From the NCBI GenBank assembly GCA_040255925.1, contig JBDZVX010000067.1, positions 1 through 13,970 on the forward strand: a DNA stretch of 13,970 nucleotides, given 5' to 3'. The notes under the pieces were generated by a model. That model did not search any database. It was not told the origin of the DNA and saw only the letters and a program-made list of their open reading frames with translations. Below are positions 1 to 7,764 of the stretch, piece by piece (positions within the stretch are counted from its first letter, which is position 1; each line of letters opens with the position of its first letter). Position numbers and translations under genes: made by a program. The stretch comes from Nitrolancea sp040255925. Its GTDB lineage: Bacteria > Chloroflexota > Chloroflexia > Thermomicrobiales > Thermomicrobiaceae.

Positions 1-584
1 ACGATCTCATCAGCGCGATGATCGCGGCGGACGACCAGGGCAAATTCCTCAGCGAAAAGGAACTCCTAGCGACCTGTATTCTGCTCCTGGAAGCTGGGCA
101 TGAAACGACGACGAACCTGATCGGCAACGGGCTGCTGGCGCTGCTGCGCAATCCGGATCAGTTGCGTACCCTGCGTGAAAATCCGTCGATCGTCGGCTCG
201 GCCGTCGAGGAGCTACTTCGATACGATAGCCCGGTGCAGCTCACGGCACGCATCGCGAGCGAAGACCTGGAGATCGGTGACAAACGGGTCAGCGCCGGGG
301 ACATGGTGGTTCTCCTGCTCGGCGCCTCCAACCGCGATCCCGCCCAGTTCCTCAACCCCAACATTCTCGACCTCTATCGCCGGGACAACCGCCATCTTTC
401 CTTCGGCCAGGGTATCCATTACTGCCTCGGCGCGCCCCTGGCGCGGATCGAGGGCCAGATCGCTTTCAATACCGTCCTGCGCCGCTGCCCGGGATTGGAG
501 CTGACCGGCGAGCCGCTGGAATGGCGACAGGCCGTGAGCCTGCGCGGGCTGCTCGCCCTCCCGGTGAGGTTCGAAGTGGAATAG
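1..584 (+). CDS. cytochrome P450, C-terminal part (5' end outside window)
   Basis: Heme-thiolate monooxygenase, soluble bacterial type. The reading frame is open from base 3 with no stop, so the gene begins before the window; the ATG at 18 is internal. Counting from that Met: the I-helix oxygen-activation motif AGHETT is at 26-31, the K-helix ExxR is E65-L-L-R68, and the heme-binding loop FGQGIHYCLG is at 129-138 with the proximal Cys at 136. The order and spacing match the C-terminal half of a bacterial P450 of about 400 residues, so roughly half is missing. The substrate cannot be deduced. It is convergent with the AhpD-like gene. A role in tailoring the terpene made by the cyclases 7 kb away is possible, but unrelated genes lie between them. 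Confidence 0.95.
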   Translation, partial: DLISAMIAADDQGKFLSEKELLATCILLLEAGHETTTNLIGNGLLALLRNPDQLRTLRENPSIVGSAVEELLRYDSPVQLTARIASEDLEIGDKRVSAGDMVVLLLGASNRDPAQFLNPNILDLYRRDNRHLSFGQGIHYCLGAPLARIEGQIAFNTVLRRCPGLELTGEPLEWRQAVSLRGLLALPVRFEVE

Positions 585-765
585 TCTTGATGTTCCGGCA
601 AGGAGATCGACAGGCTGATACCGTGCGCGGCTGAGCCCACCGATGAGCCAAGCGGGCAGGAGGATGGTGCCACGAGGACGCACGCGGCGCGCTTTCAATC
701 TCGTCCAAATCGTTGAAATAGCCGCGAGCAATCGACGTACCGGCAACCTGGCACCATCGGCTGGA

Positions 766-1221
766 TTAATCCCGGCTGGGTAGCTCCTGGTGAGTGGTCA
801 CGGCGAGGCGGTTCCAAACGTTGATCGCCGCGATCGCCAACAATAAGCGGACAACCTCGTTTTGGTCGAAGGACTGTGTGACGTCTTCCCATACGGCATC
901 GGGCACTCCAGCCTCGCCGATGAGGGTAACCGACTCAGTGAAGGCGAGGGCGGCACGCTCCCGATCGCTGAACCAGCCGGTCGCCTCCCGCCAGGCCGCG
1001 AGAATGTCGAGTCGGCGCTGATTCTCGCCCGCAGCGCGGGCCTCGCCAGCGTGCATATCCAGGCAAAAAGCGCAGCCATTGAGCTGAGAGGCACGGATCT
1101 TTATCAGCGAGAGCAAGCGAGGTTCCAGATTTCCGGCGCGCACATAGCCCTCTAGACCACGCACCGCTTCATACGCCTCGGGATCGACTTCATGGACCGA
1201 TAAACGCTGGGCACCCGACAC
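766..1221 (-). CDS. AhpD-like / carboxymuconolactone decarboxylase family protein
   Basis: 151-residue all-helical protein of the CMD/AhpD-like family. The hallmark is the redox pair in NGCAFCLDMH (Cys50, Cys53, His57), followed by the helix GEARAAGE. The C-terminal 'AAINVWNRLAVTT' stretch is also typical of the single-domain members. In this family the CxxC and His act in peroxide reduction or general thiol-disulfide chemistry. True carboxymuconolactone decarboxylases lack the Cys pair, so an antioxidant role is more likely than aromatic degradation. The start is a GTG preceded by GGAGG with a 5-nt spacer on the minus strand, which makes it convincing. It is convergent with the P450 and has no operon partner on its strand in view. 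Confidence 0.9.
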   Translation of the reverse strand: MSGAQRLSVHEVDPEAYEAVRGLEGYVRAGNLEPRLLSLIKIRASQLNGCAFCLDMHAGEARAAGENQRRLDILAAWREATGWFSDRERAALAFTESVTLIGEAGVPDAVWEDVTQSFDQNEVVRLLLAIAAINVWNRLAVTTHQELPSRD

Positions 1222-1725
1222 TTTTGCCTCCTCATTCTGCCGTGCTTGGTAGTTCTTCCTATTTTGTGCGTTCCAGTTCGTCTCCGGCTCCCAGCGCTCC
1301 AGTGCCGCTTCGAAAATGGAAGGCGAGCGATGCCGTGGGACATCGGCTCATCACGTCTGGCGAGCAACGGGGAACCGATAAGACCGGCGAGATGGTATCT
1401 ACCGACTCACCGAGGGCCAGGCATCCATTAAATTGCCGTCGGAACGTACCACCGGCGACGCGGGTCAGGTATCTTGCGACCAAGGAGAAGCGCGGGCTTC
1501 CGGAGCTTCACTGGGCGGCCGTTGTCGTCGGCGCTCACACGGGCACCTCTGCCATGCCGGTTAGAACGCGACATCGGACTGTTTCGAGTATAGCAGATCG
1601 CTGAAGATCCGCGACCGGCACGATGGCACCATTCCGTGTTCGTCCGGCCGGCAACGCCGCCCACCACCCCATCGCCGTGCTACGATGGGGATGGATCGAT
1701 CGGTATCACCCTGGGAGCGGCCTGT
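1222..1725. other. intergenic region between divergent AhpD-like gene and rarA
   Basis: About 500 bases without a supported gene. Open frames here lack ribosome binding sites and recognisable protein character. The minus-strand end carries the GGAGG site of the AhpD-like gene. The plus-strand end carries the dyad and extended -10 described separately. I found no tRNA, no riboswitch consensus and no long inverted repeat in the middle part. A short GGTA-TC-TACC palindrome occurs near 1393-1402 and looks incidental. Confidence 0.5.
1667..1690 (+). promoter_or_regulatory. inverted repeat over an extended -10, likely rarA promoter
   Basis: CCCCATCG at 1667-1674 and CGATGGGG at 1683-1690 form a perfect 8-bp dyad with an 8-nt spacer. 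Within it, TGCTACGAT (1678-1686) fits an extended -10 element (TG-n-TACGAT), which would place the transcription start about 30-35 bases before the rarA ATG. No good -35 was seen, as is usual for extended -10 promoters. The dyad could be an operator or an RNA stem; which one is inference. Confidence 0.35.
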
Positions 1726-3108
1726 ATGGACCTCTTCGAAGCCCATAAACGCGACATCCTCCGTCGACGCGCCCCGCTCGCCGACCGGATGCGGCCGCGG
1801 ACCCTGGATGAGATCGCCGGGCAGCAGCAGATCATTGGGCCGGGGACACTCCTTCGGAACGCGATCGAAACCGACCAGGTGCCATCCCTGATACTCTGGG
1901 GACCACCCGGAACCGGGAAGACAACCCTGGCGCGGGTCATCGCCGCCACCACCTCCGCCCACTTCGTCCAGCTTTCGGCGGTGTCGGCCGGCGTCGCCGA
2001 TCTCCGGCGGGAGGTAAAGGAAGCGAGCGACCGGCTCGGCATGCACGGGCAGCACACCATCCTCTTCATCGACGAGATCCACCGGTTCAACCGCGCCCAG
2101 CAGGATGCGATTCTCCCCCACGTGGAGGACGGTACGATTACCTTGATCGGCGCGACCACCGAGAACCCATCGTTCGAGGTCAACTCTCCGCTTCTCTCCC
2201 GGTCACGAGTCGTCGTCCTCCAGTCTCTTGATGACGCCGACATCCGGGCTATCGTCGCGCGGGCATTGAGCGACCGTGAGCGAGGACTCGGTGACCGATC
2301 GTTCCGGATCGAGGAGGACGCGCTGGACCTGCTGGTCAACCTCGCCAACGGCGACGCTCGCTACGTGCTGAATACGCTCGAAATGGCCGCAGTGGGGGCC
2401 GAACTCACCGAGTCGGGTGAGCGGGTCATCCGGGTCTCGCAGGTGCAGGCCGCATCGATGCGCCGGGCCGCGAACTACGATCAGACCGGCGACGCTCATT
2501 ACGACACAATCTCGGCGCTTCACAAGTCGATTCGCGGCTCGGACCCGGATGCCGCGCTTTACTGGCTCGCCCGGATGCTCGAATCCGGTGATGATCCGCT
2601 CTACATCGCCCGGCGCGTCGTCCGGGCCGCGTCGGAAGACATCGGCTTGGCCGATCCACAGGCTCTGGTCGTCTCGATGGCCGCCCAACAGGCCATCCAT
2701 TTCATCGGTATGCCGGAGGGCGCGCTTGCGCTGGCCGAGGCAGTCGTCTATCTTGCCACCGCGCCCAAGAGCGCGTCGCTCTATCGAGCGTACGGCACGG
2801 CGCGCGAGGATGTACGAGCGACCCGGAACGAGCCGATACCGCTCCACCTCCGGAACGCGCCCACCGGGCTGATGCGTGACCTCGGATACGGGGCGGAGTA
2901 CCGCTACGCGCACGACTACGACGACGCCATTGTCGAGCAGCAGCATCTTCCGGAGAACCTTTCCGGGCACCGGTATTATCAGCCGTCGAACCGGGGTTAC
3001 GAACGCGAGATCGGCGCGCGCCTCAGTCGCTGGCGGGAACTTCTGGCCGAGCGCCGGCGCGCGAAGGAAAAGGGGAAGTCAGACGATGGTGGCAACGTTC
3101 AATCGTAA
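1726..3108 (+). CDS. rarA: replication-associated recombination protein A (AAA+ ATPase, RarA/MgsA)
   Basis: 460-residue AAA+ ATPase of the RarA/MgsA/WRNIP1 family, a clamp-loader relative that acts at stalled replication forks. Visible motifs: N-terminal RPRTLDEIAGQ, Walker A GPPGTGKT (59-66), Walker B LFIDEIHRFN (113-122), sensor 1 GATTENPSF (142-150), and an arginine-finger region LLSRSRV near 156-162. The C-terminal helical and tetramerisation half includes HKSIRGSDPDAALYWLARML and the AAYDIGLAD-like ASEDIGLADPQAL segment. Length is close to E. coli RarA (447). The frame is open upstream to 1636, but the family begins with MDLFE, so I chose the ATG at 1726, preceded by a weak GGGAGCGG. It overlaps rph by 23 bases, indicating co-transcription. 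Confidence 0.95.
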   Translation: MDLFEAHKRDILRRRAPLADRMRPRTLDEIAGQQQIIGPGTLLRNAIETDQVPSLILWGPPGTGKTTLARVIAATTSAHFVQLSAVSAGVADLRREVKEASDRLGMHGQHTILFIDEIHRFNRAQQDAILPHVEDGTITLIGATTENPSFEVNSPLLSRSRVVVLQSLDDADIRAIVARALSDRERGLGDRSFRIEEDALDLLVNLANGDARYVLNTLEMAAVGAELTESGERVIRVSQVQAASMRRAANYDQTGDAHYDTISALHKSIRGSDPDAALYWLARMLESGDDPLYIARRVVRAASEDIGLADPQALVVSMAAQQAIHFIGMPEGALALAEAVVYLATAPKSASLYRAYGTAREDVRATRNEPIPLHLRNAPTGLMRDLGYGAEYRYAHDYDDAIVEQQHLPENLSGHRYYQPSNRGYEREIGARLSRWRELLAERRRAKEKGKSDDGGNVQS

Positions 3109-3829
3109 GCGGCCGGGAGACCGTAAGCCCGATGAATTGCGTCCGGTCAGCATCATCCCCGGCTATCTGCCCTACGCCGAAGGCTCCGCGCTGATCACCA
3201 TCGGCCAGACCCACGTGCTCTGCGCGGCGACGATTGAGCCACGGGTTCCGCCGTTCCTGGTAGGAACCGGAAAGGGCTGGGTCACCGCGGAGTACGGGAT
3301 GCTGCCCCGGAGTTCAGCCCAGCGCATCCCCCGGGACCGGGCGCAGTCGAGTGGACGGACCCATGAGATACAGCGGCTAATCGGACGCTCGCTCCGGGCG
3401 GTGACCAACCTGAAGGCACTCGGCGAGCGCACGATTCTCATCGATTGCGACGTTCTGCGTGCCGATGGGGGCACCCGGACTGCGGCAGTAACCGGCGGCT
3501 ATGTCGCCCTCCGGCAGGCGCTCGGGGTGCTGGTCGAGACGAAGAGCATCAAGGCGCTCCCGCTCACCGGTTTCGTCGCCGCGGTCAGCGCTGGTGTTGT
3601 CTTCGGTGAAGCGCGGCTCGATCTGGAGTATGAAGAGGACCGTCACGCCGAGGTGGATCTCAACGTGGTGATGACCGATCGCGGTGATCTGGTCGAAATC
3701 CAGGGGACCGCCGAAGAGAAGCCATTCAGCCGGGATCGACTGAATGAACTCCTCGACCTGGCCCAGACCGGCATCAATCAGCTTATCGCCGATCAGCGCG
3801 CTATCTTCCCAGCCAAACAACCGGTGTGA
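3086..3829 (+). CDS. rph: ribonuclease PH
   Basis: 247-residue phosphorolytic 3'-5' exoribonuclease that trims tRNA 3' ends and acts as a hexameric ring. Visible family features: GWVTAEYGMLPRSS (64-77), SSGRTHEIQRLIGRSLRAV (88-106) with a phosphate-site Arg91, GGTRTAAVTGGYVAL (128-142) with Arg131, the acidic catalytic stretch EEDRHAEVDLN (183-193), and the closing EIQGTAEEKPFS (204-215). Length is standard. The frame extends upstream inside rarA, but the product only becomes RNase PH-like from the ATG at 3086, which follows AGGGGA at a suitable distance. It overlaps the end of rarA by 23 bases. The frequent downstream partner rdgB is absent here. Confidence 0.96.
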   Translation: MVATFNRKRPGDRKPDELRPVSIIPGYLPYAEGSALITIGQTHVLCAATIEPRVPPFLVGTGKGWVTAEYGMLPRSSAQRIPRDRAQSSGRTHEIQRLIGRSLRAVTNLKALGERTILIDCDVLRADGGTRTAAVTGGYVALRQALGVLVETKSIKALPLTGFVAAVSAGVVFGEARLDLEYEEDRHAEVDLNVVMTDRGDLVEIQGTAEEKPFSRDRLNELLDLAQTGINQLIADQRAIFPAKQPV

Positions 3830-3968
3830 ACTGGAGATGACGATTTCGGAAGTCGCGTCACACGAACCTACCGCCCATTGATCCGTGATTCGTAATACAA
3901 GGACATTATGAGCGAACCAGGTGCCTAAGCCACGCTCCGAACCGGACGCTTCGTGAAAGGACTCGATA

Positions 3969-4412
3969 ATGCGGCTCGCCGCGATCGTTTTCCTGGCCAC
4001 GCTGGTCCTCGCCGCCTGCGGTTTACCCGCCACCAACACCGCGCCGGCCCCATCCACGAACACCCCGGCCGATATCGCCCGCGCCTATTTCACCGCCCTT
4101 AAGCAGGGCGATTGTCAGACCGTCACCAGCCTCCTCTCAACCGAGGTCAAGACGCGGCTGGGCGGCGATCCCGGGGTCAACCAGTGGTGCACCATCGCCA
4201 CGCAACACGCCGACATCGTTCCGGCCAGCGACGTTACCGTCCTCGCGCCCCGGACGGTCAGTGGGGACCGGGCATCGGTTCCGGTCACGTTCACCAATGC
4301 CGCGAGCAGCGTTCAACGGGAGTTGGTGGAGACCGTCAGGGTTGGTAATAGCTGGAAGGTTCAGGAGGTCATACCGGCGGGCCAATCGCCATCGCCATCA
4401 CCATCCCCGTGA
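3969..4412 (+). CDS. small secreted lipoprotein, NTF2-like/DUF4878-type domain
   Basis: 147 residues. The N-terminus is a lipoprotein signal peptide with lipobox LAAC, so Cys17 should be lipidated after cleavage and the protein anchored outside the membrane. A Thr/Pro/Ala-rich spacer (18-33) precedes a compact domain at about 34-135: 'DIARAYFTALKQGDCQTV' helices, then strands ending in GNSWKVQEV. This fits the DUF4878/NTF2-like pattern of lipoproteins, which mostly lack a defined function. Cys49 and Cys74 could form a disulfide. The C-terminus is a PSPSPSP tail, matching the Ser-Pro linker of the large secreted protein in this window. The ATG follows AAAGGA with a 7-nt spacer. It is monocistronic as far as can be seen. 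Confidence 0.85.
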   Translation: MRLAAIVFLATLVLAACGLPATNTAPAPSTNTPADIARAYFTALKQGDCQTVTSLLSTEVKTRLGGDPGVNQWCTIATQHADIVPASDVTVLAPRTVSGDRASVPVTFTNAASSVQRELVETVRVGNSWKVQEVIPAGQSPSPSPSP

Positions 4413-4558
4413 TTCACTGCCGGACCGTGCAGGGTTTGTGAAGTAGCCGGTGTCGTCGTACGATCCGGCACGGAATAGATCGCAGCCACTGGCACGTTTT
4501 CTCCGTTGCGGCGACAATACAGCGGAAGCGCCGCGAACCGGCACGGGAGGTGTCTGCA

Positions 4559-4768
4559 ATGTCCACGTGGTACGAAGATCAAACGCTTCACACGTACACG
4601 ACAACCTACGAAAGCGACCAGGATTTAAACGAGGAGATCATCGCCGCCTTCGATCACGGTTGGCTGCCGGAACGCGCCGACCGGATTCGCCCGCGTAACC
4701 TGCACCGGCGGGACCGGGGTTCCGGAAGCGCCTGGACCGTAACCTGGGTTCGGAAGAATGCCTCATAA
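4559..4768 (+). CDS. 69-residue hypothetical protein
   Basis: I do not recognise this family. It is supported as real by an excellent ribosome binding site: GGGAGG at 4545-4550, 8 nt before the ATG. An in-frame GTG at 4550 lies inside that site and is therefore rejected as the start. The product has an acidic, aromatic first half (TTYESDQDLNEEIIAAFDHGW, split here as Glu/Asp-rich 18-28 then AAFDHGW), a basic middle (residues 39-53) and a short beta-like WTVTWVRK near the end. There is no signal peptide, membrane segment or Cys, so it is probably cytosolic. It lies between the lipoprotein and the hairpin-rich leader of the c-di-GMP gene, with 146 bases separating it from the lipoprotein. Confidence 0.65.
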   Translation: MSTWYEDQTLHTYTTTYESDQDLNEEIIAAFDHGWLPERADRIRPRNLHRRDRGSGSAWTVTWVRKNAS

Positions 4769-5115
4769 AGTCTGGGGAAACCAGATGGTGCGCGCCGCCG
4801 GATGTAGCAGTCGATGGGTGTTTGGACGACAGGTTGTCCGGGGAGGTTAACCATCGTACAGAGCGCTGTCGGAGTTTCCCTCATCGATTCCTCAGGGTTT
4901 CCCCGATAGCAACCGGGCCGTCGATGTTCTATATTGGTAATGTCTAACCGCACCCTCTGGTTCCTTCCCATCGGCCGCCACTTTCGGACAGTGGCGGCCG
5001 ACTATTGTCCCTCGATCCGGCAGCGCTCTTGGACCAAACGGACCGCTACCGAACCAAGATCATCCAGTGCCGATTCTGAATCCCAGCGGGGAAGCATCGA
5101 CACTATGAATCCCCG
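4769..5115 (+). other. hairpin-rich intergenic region / possible long leader
   Basis: No gene is supported in these about 350 bases. They hold GGGGAAACC (4774-4782) matched by GGTTTCCCC (4896-4904). Inside this pair are a smaller CGATGG/CCATCG pair (about 4813-4818 and 4850-4855) and ACAG-AGCG-CTGT near 4859-4870. Downstream come the strong hairpin at 4971-5001 and the hairpin starting at 5079. This could be a structured 5' leader for the GGDEF/HD-GYP gene or a separate RNA. I could not match it to c-di-GMP-I/II, T-box, TPP, cobalamin or other riboswitch consensus sequences. Confidence 0.4.
4971..5001 (+). repeat. strong hairpin, 12-bp perfect stem
   Basis: TCGGCCGCCACT (4971-4982) pairs perfectly with AGTGGCGGCCGA (4990-5001) across the 7-nt loop TTCGGAC. 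The stem is GC-rich. No T-tract follows on the plus strand (CTATTGTCCC), so it is not a classical intrinsic terminator. It may be a leader element, a protein-binding dyad or an RNA end for an upstream transcript. Confidence 0.6.
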
Positions 5116-5122
5116 TTGGATT
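5079..5122 (+). promoter_or_regulatory. hairpin covering the most upstream possible start of the c-di-GMP gene
   Basis: AATCCCAGCGGGGA (5079-5092) pairs with TCCCCGTTGGATT (5110-5122) with one G-U pair and one bulged C; the loop is 17 nt. The 3' arm contains the TTG at 5116-5118. If that TTG were the start it would be buried in the stem. So either the stem regulates translation or the start lies further downstream. Confidence 0.4.
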
Positions 5123-7764
5123 ACCCCGTTAACCTTGTGAAATATGGTATCGTGCGGTGGAGTCAAGACTCCTTGCCCTGGGGATCACGTCACGGGAAAT
5201 GGAACGGCGGGCGGCGCGTGGGGATACAGCATACGAATCAGGACATTCCAGATTGGCAGACTAAGTCTCTGGGGGGAGATGATCCGTCTCCAAACGGGTG
5301 GACGACCATCCGAAATGCGATCATTCCACAGGTTTCCGGGTTTCTGTCAAAACTCGCTTCGGGACGGGCCGCGGCGAGTGGTACCTCCAACCTTTCGATG
5401 GAGCGACGGATTACGCAGGTCCGATGGCTCGGCATCGGCCTCTGCGCGGCGATCATGCCGTTCCTTGGCCTGGATGTTCAGTACCTCCCGTTCTACGCTC
5501 TGCTCACCATGGCCGCTGCCTATAACGTGCTCTTCAGCCGGTTGGTGGCCCTGGGACGCCCCTCGTGGCTTCTCCAAGCCTACACCTATGGCGCATTCGA
5601 CATCGTCGTGGCGACCGCCATCATCGTTGCAACCGGCGGCCCGAATTCACCCTTCGTACCAGCCTATTTCCTGATCGTCGCGCACGGCGCCATACGATTC
5701 GGGCGTCAAGTCGCGATTTTATCCAGTGGACTTACGGCGCTGTGTTATATTTCAGTTGTGATGATTTCTCGTGCCGACGCCACCGGACACCTGGCAATAT
5801 CGTTGTTGCAAATGGGATTCTTGGGACTGACCGGAATCTTCGCTGGTGTGCTCTCGGACCGGGCTCACGCCGCGGAACTGGCGCTTGCCCGGCAACTGGA
5901 ACAAGCGCGGGCGCTGAATGAAGCCGGATCAATCCTCAACGGCACCCTGGATTGGCACGTCCTCATGAGCAAGGTCGTCGAACAGGGGCGCGCGATGGCG
6001 GAAGCGGATGTGGCGATCCTCGAGCTTGGAAGCGCGCGGCCCCGGTCCAGTACCCACGAACCACATGGAGCGCGAGAGCGGAGCACCGAAGCACTACCCC
6101 AGGCAGCCTATCTCGCGAAACTGATTCTGCAGAGTGGTGTCCTGGAGCACTTACCCAAGCCTGAGAGCGGTCAGGTTGAGATACGAAATCTTGTGGAAGC
6201 CGTCGATCTCTTCGGCGACCATTGCCGGAAGTTCGTACCCGGATCACTGATGCGCGCCCCAATTTTCTTGCAGCAACAGTGGATCGGGGATCTTATCCTG
6301 GTGCGAACGACCGGCCGGACCCCGTTTACCGGAGGTGACGCCGATATGATGAGCGCCTTCATCAATCAGGCATCCCTCACGCTGGATAACGCGCGGCATT
6401 ACCTTCATGCAAGAGAACTCGCGGCCACTGATCCCATCACGGGTCTTCCCAACCACCGGGCGCTCAAAGAGCGGCTCGACACCGAGATTGAACGAGCACG
6501 CCAGTGCGATGGAACGATAATCGCGCTCATGCTCGACCTCGACCACTTCAAGGACTTCAACGACGCGTTCGGCCATGCAGCAGGTGACGAAGCGCTCCGG
6601 GAGATCGCCGGAATTCTCCGATCCTGCCTGCGGCCCCGCGATTTCGTCGCGCGCTACGCCGGAGAAGAATTCGTCGTCTTATTGCCGGCGACGACGCTGG
6701 ACGATGGGGTGGCGATGGCCAACCGGATTTTAGAGGCGGTCGCCGGCCTAGCCGGGAACGCCGAATCGCGCCTTCCAAGCCCGGTCACGGTGAGCATCGG
6801 CGTCGCGGCGTTTCCCGAACACGGCGGCGACCGCGATCAATTGCTGCAAGCCGCGGATCTCGCCATGTATGTGGCCAAACACTTGGGCCGGAATCGCGCC
6901 TGTAGTGCCGACAATTTCGATTCCAGTCAAAGCATGAGGGCCATCGTCGGAAAAATGATCGAGTGGATCGAGGTTTCTACGGTGCGACCGGGACCTCATC
7001 TCGCCGCCGATCTCGAACAACGGCTGACGCGCCTGGAATCGCCAGACGCTGATCCATCCGGGATCGGATTCGATAGTGACGGTGAAACGACTCAGGGCTC
7101 CACTATTCAAGCCGTCACCGCGCTTGCGACGACGCTCGATGCGAAGGACCATTACACCGACGGGCATTCCCGGAACGTGTCCGTCCTCTGCGCGGCGCTG
7201 GCTTCTCATATTGGTCTGGCCGAGGAAATGGTCGAGATTATCCGGATCGGAGGCCTACTCCACGATATCGGGAAGATCGGCATTTCGGTGTCGATCCTCC
7301 AGAAGCCCGGAGATCTCACCACGACGGAACAGGAGATCATGCGCGCGCATCCGGTGATCGGGGCACGGATACTATCCCCAATCGCGGCATTGGACGCAGT
7401 TACGCCCCTTGTCCACCACCATCATGAGCGCTGGGATGGGCAAGGCTATCCAGAGCGCCTGGCGGGCGAGGACATACCGCTTGGCGCTCGGATCATCGCG
7501 ATCTGCGATGCCTACGAATCAATGGTGTCAGACCGGCCCTACCGGCGGAACCTTGGGCATGCTGGCGCGGCCCGTCAGTTGACCGCAGGTGCTGGCACCC
7601 AGTTCGACCCCAAACTCGTGGAGGCTTTCTTGAGCATGCCCGTCGTCCCGATTAGGATGAACACCGTGAGAGAGCACCTGGCCGGCACCGATCCGCGCTG
7701 GCGGAGGGATCGAACGAGCGAGTCCACAGCCAGGCATCAGCCGCGCGGGCTGAACGTCCGGTAA
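5116..7764 (+). CDS. membrane-bound GAF-GGDEF-HD-GYP protein (c-di-GMP synthesis and breakdown)
   Basis: Up to 882 residues. In order: six likely membrane helices at about 104-247, a helical linker (250-266), a GAF-like domain (about 266-425), GGDEF (about 433-597) and HD-GYP (about 662-850). GGDEF makes c-di-GMP from two GTP. Its signature reads AGEEF (515-519) with an intact I-site R507-P-R-D510 five residues upstream, so product inhibition is likely. The metal-binding LDLDHFKDFNDAFGH is present at 473-487. HD-GYP hydrolyses c-di-GMP and looks complete: GLLHDIGKIG (713-722), HHHHERWDGQGYP (767-779), and CDAYESMVSDRPYR (797-810). The 5' end is uncertain. The TTG at 5116 is only the longest option and lacks a ribosome site; GTG at 5218 or ATG at 5398 (residue 95, just before the first helix) are plausible. 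The 3' end overlaps the convergent terpene synthase by 28 bases. Confidence 0.92.
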   Translation: MDYPVNLVKYGIVRWSQDSLPWGSRHGKWNGGRRVGIQHTNQDIPDWQTKSLGGDDPSPNGWTTIRNAIIPQVSGFLSKLASGRAAASGTSNLSMERRITQVRWLGIGLCAAIMPFLGLDVQYLPFYALLTMAAAYNVLFSRLVALGRPSWLLQAYTYGAFDIVVATAIIVATGGPNSPFVPAYFLIVAHGAIRFGRQVAILSSGLTALCYISVVMISRADATGHLAISLLQMGFLGLTGIFAGVLSDRAHAAELALARQLEQARALNEAGSILNGTLDWHVLMSKVVEQGRAMAEADVAILELGSARPRSSTHEPHGARERSTEALPQAAYLAKLILQSGVLEHLPKPESGQVEIRNLVEAVDLFGDHCRKFVPGSLMRAPIFLQQQWIGDLILVRTTGRTPFTGGDADMMSAFINQASLTLDNARHYLHARELAATDPITGLPNHRALKERLDTEIERARQCDGTIIALMLDLDHFKDFNDAFGHAAGDEALREIAGILRSCLRPRDFVARYAGEEFVVLLPATTLDDGVAMANRILEAVAGLAGNAESRLPSPVTVSIGVAAFPEHGGDRDQLLQAADLAMYVAKHLGRNRACSADNFDSSQSMRAIVGKMIEWIEVSTVRPGPHLAADLEQRLTRLESPDADPSGIGFDSDGETTQGSTIQAVTALATTLDAKDHYTDGHSRNVSVLCAALASHIGLAEEMVEIIRIGGLLHDIGKIGISVSILQKPGDLTTTEQEIMRAHPVIGARILSPIAALDAVTPLVHHHHERWDGQGYPERLAGEDIPLGARIIAICDAYESMVSDRPYRRNLGHAGAARQLTAGAGTQFDPKLVEAFLSMPVVPIRMNTVREHLAGTDPRWRRDRTSESTARHQPRGLNVR
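5159..5172 (+). repeat. 14-bp palindrome GGAGTC-AA-GACTCC
   Basis: GGAGTC (5159-5164) and GACTCC (5167-5172) are separated by AA. It lies between the upstream start candidates of the c-di-GMP gene, directly before an in-frame TTG at 5173. It could be an operator half-site pair or a small RNA stem that masks GGAG as a ribosome site. Function is inference. Confidence 0.35.

Noticed and set aside
663..758. 10-bp inverted repeat GATGGTGCCA / TGGCACCATC between the P450 and AhpD-like genes
   Set aside because: The arms are 76 bases apart with no supporting structure between them. It could be chance or a weak 3' stem for the convergent genes, and there is no T-tract.
1428..1480. Minus-strand GGTGGTAC resembling the T-box core
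   Set aside because: The following bases do not give the ACCGCG half, no specifier or terminator stem was seen, and the downstream gene is not an amino-acid gene.
1224..1604. Open frame of 126 codons upstream of rarA
   Set aside because: It has no ribosome site and an Arg/Ser/Pro/Val-rich composition typical of a GC-rich shadow frame, with no recognisable motif.
2203..2970. Long antisense open frame inside rarA
   Set aside because: RarA is unmistakable on the other strand; the antisense product is Arg/Val/Gly-rich without motifs, a codon-bias shadow.
3838..3860. TGACG / CGTCA hairpin after rph as a terminator
   Set aside because: The stem is only 5 bp, the loop is long and there is no T-tract.
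4654..4971. Minus-strand open frame of 105 codons
   Set aside because: It overlaps the well-supported 69-residue gene, has no good ribosome site and no recognisable features.
4769..5217. c-di-GMP riboswitch before the GGDEF/HD-GYP gene
   Set aside because: The region is structured, but the conserved GEMM-I sequence blocks and the class II pseudoknot consensus are not present by eye.
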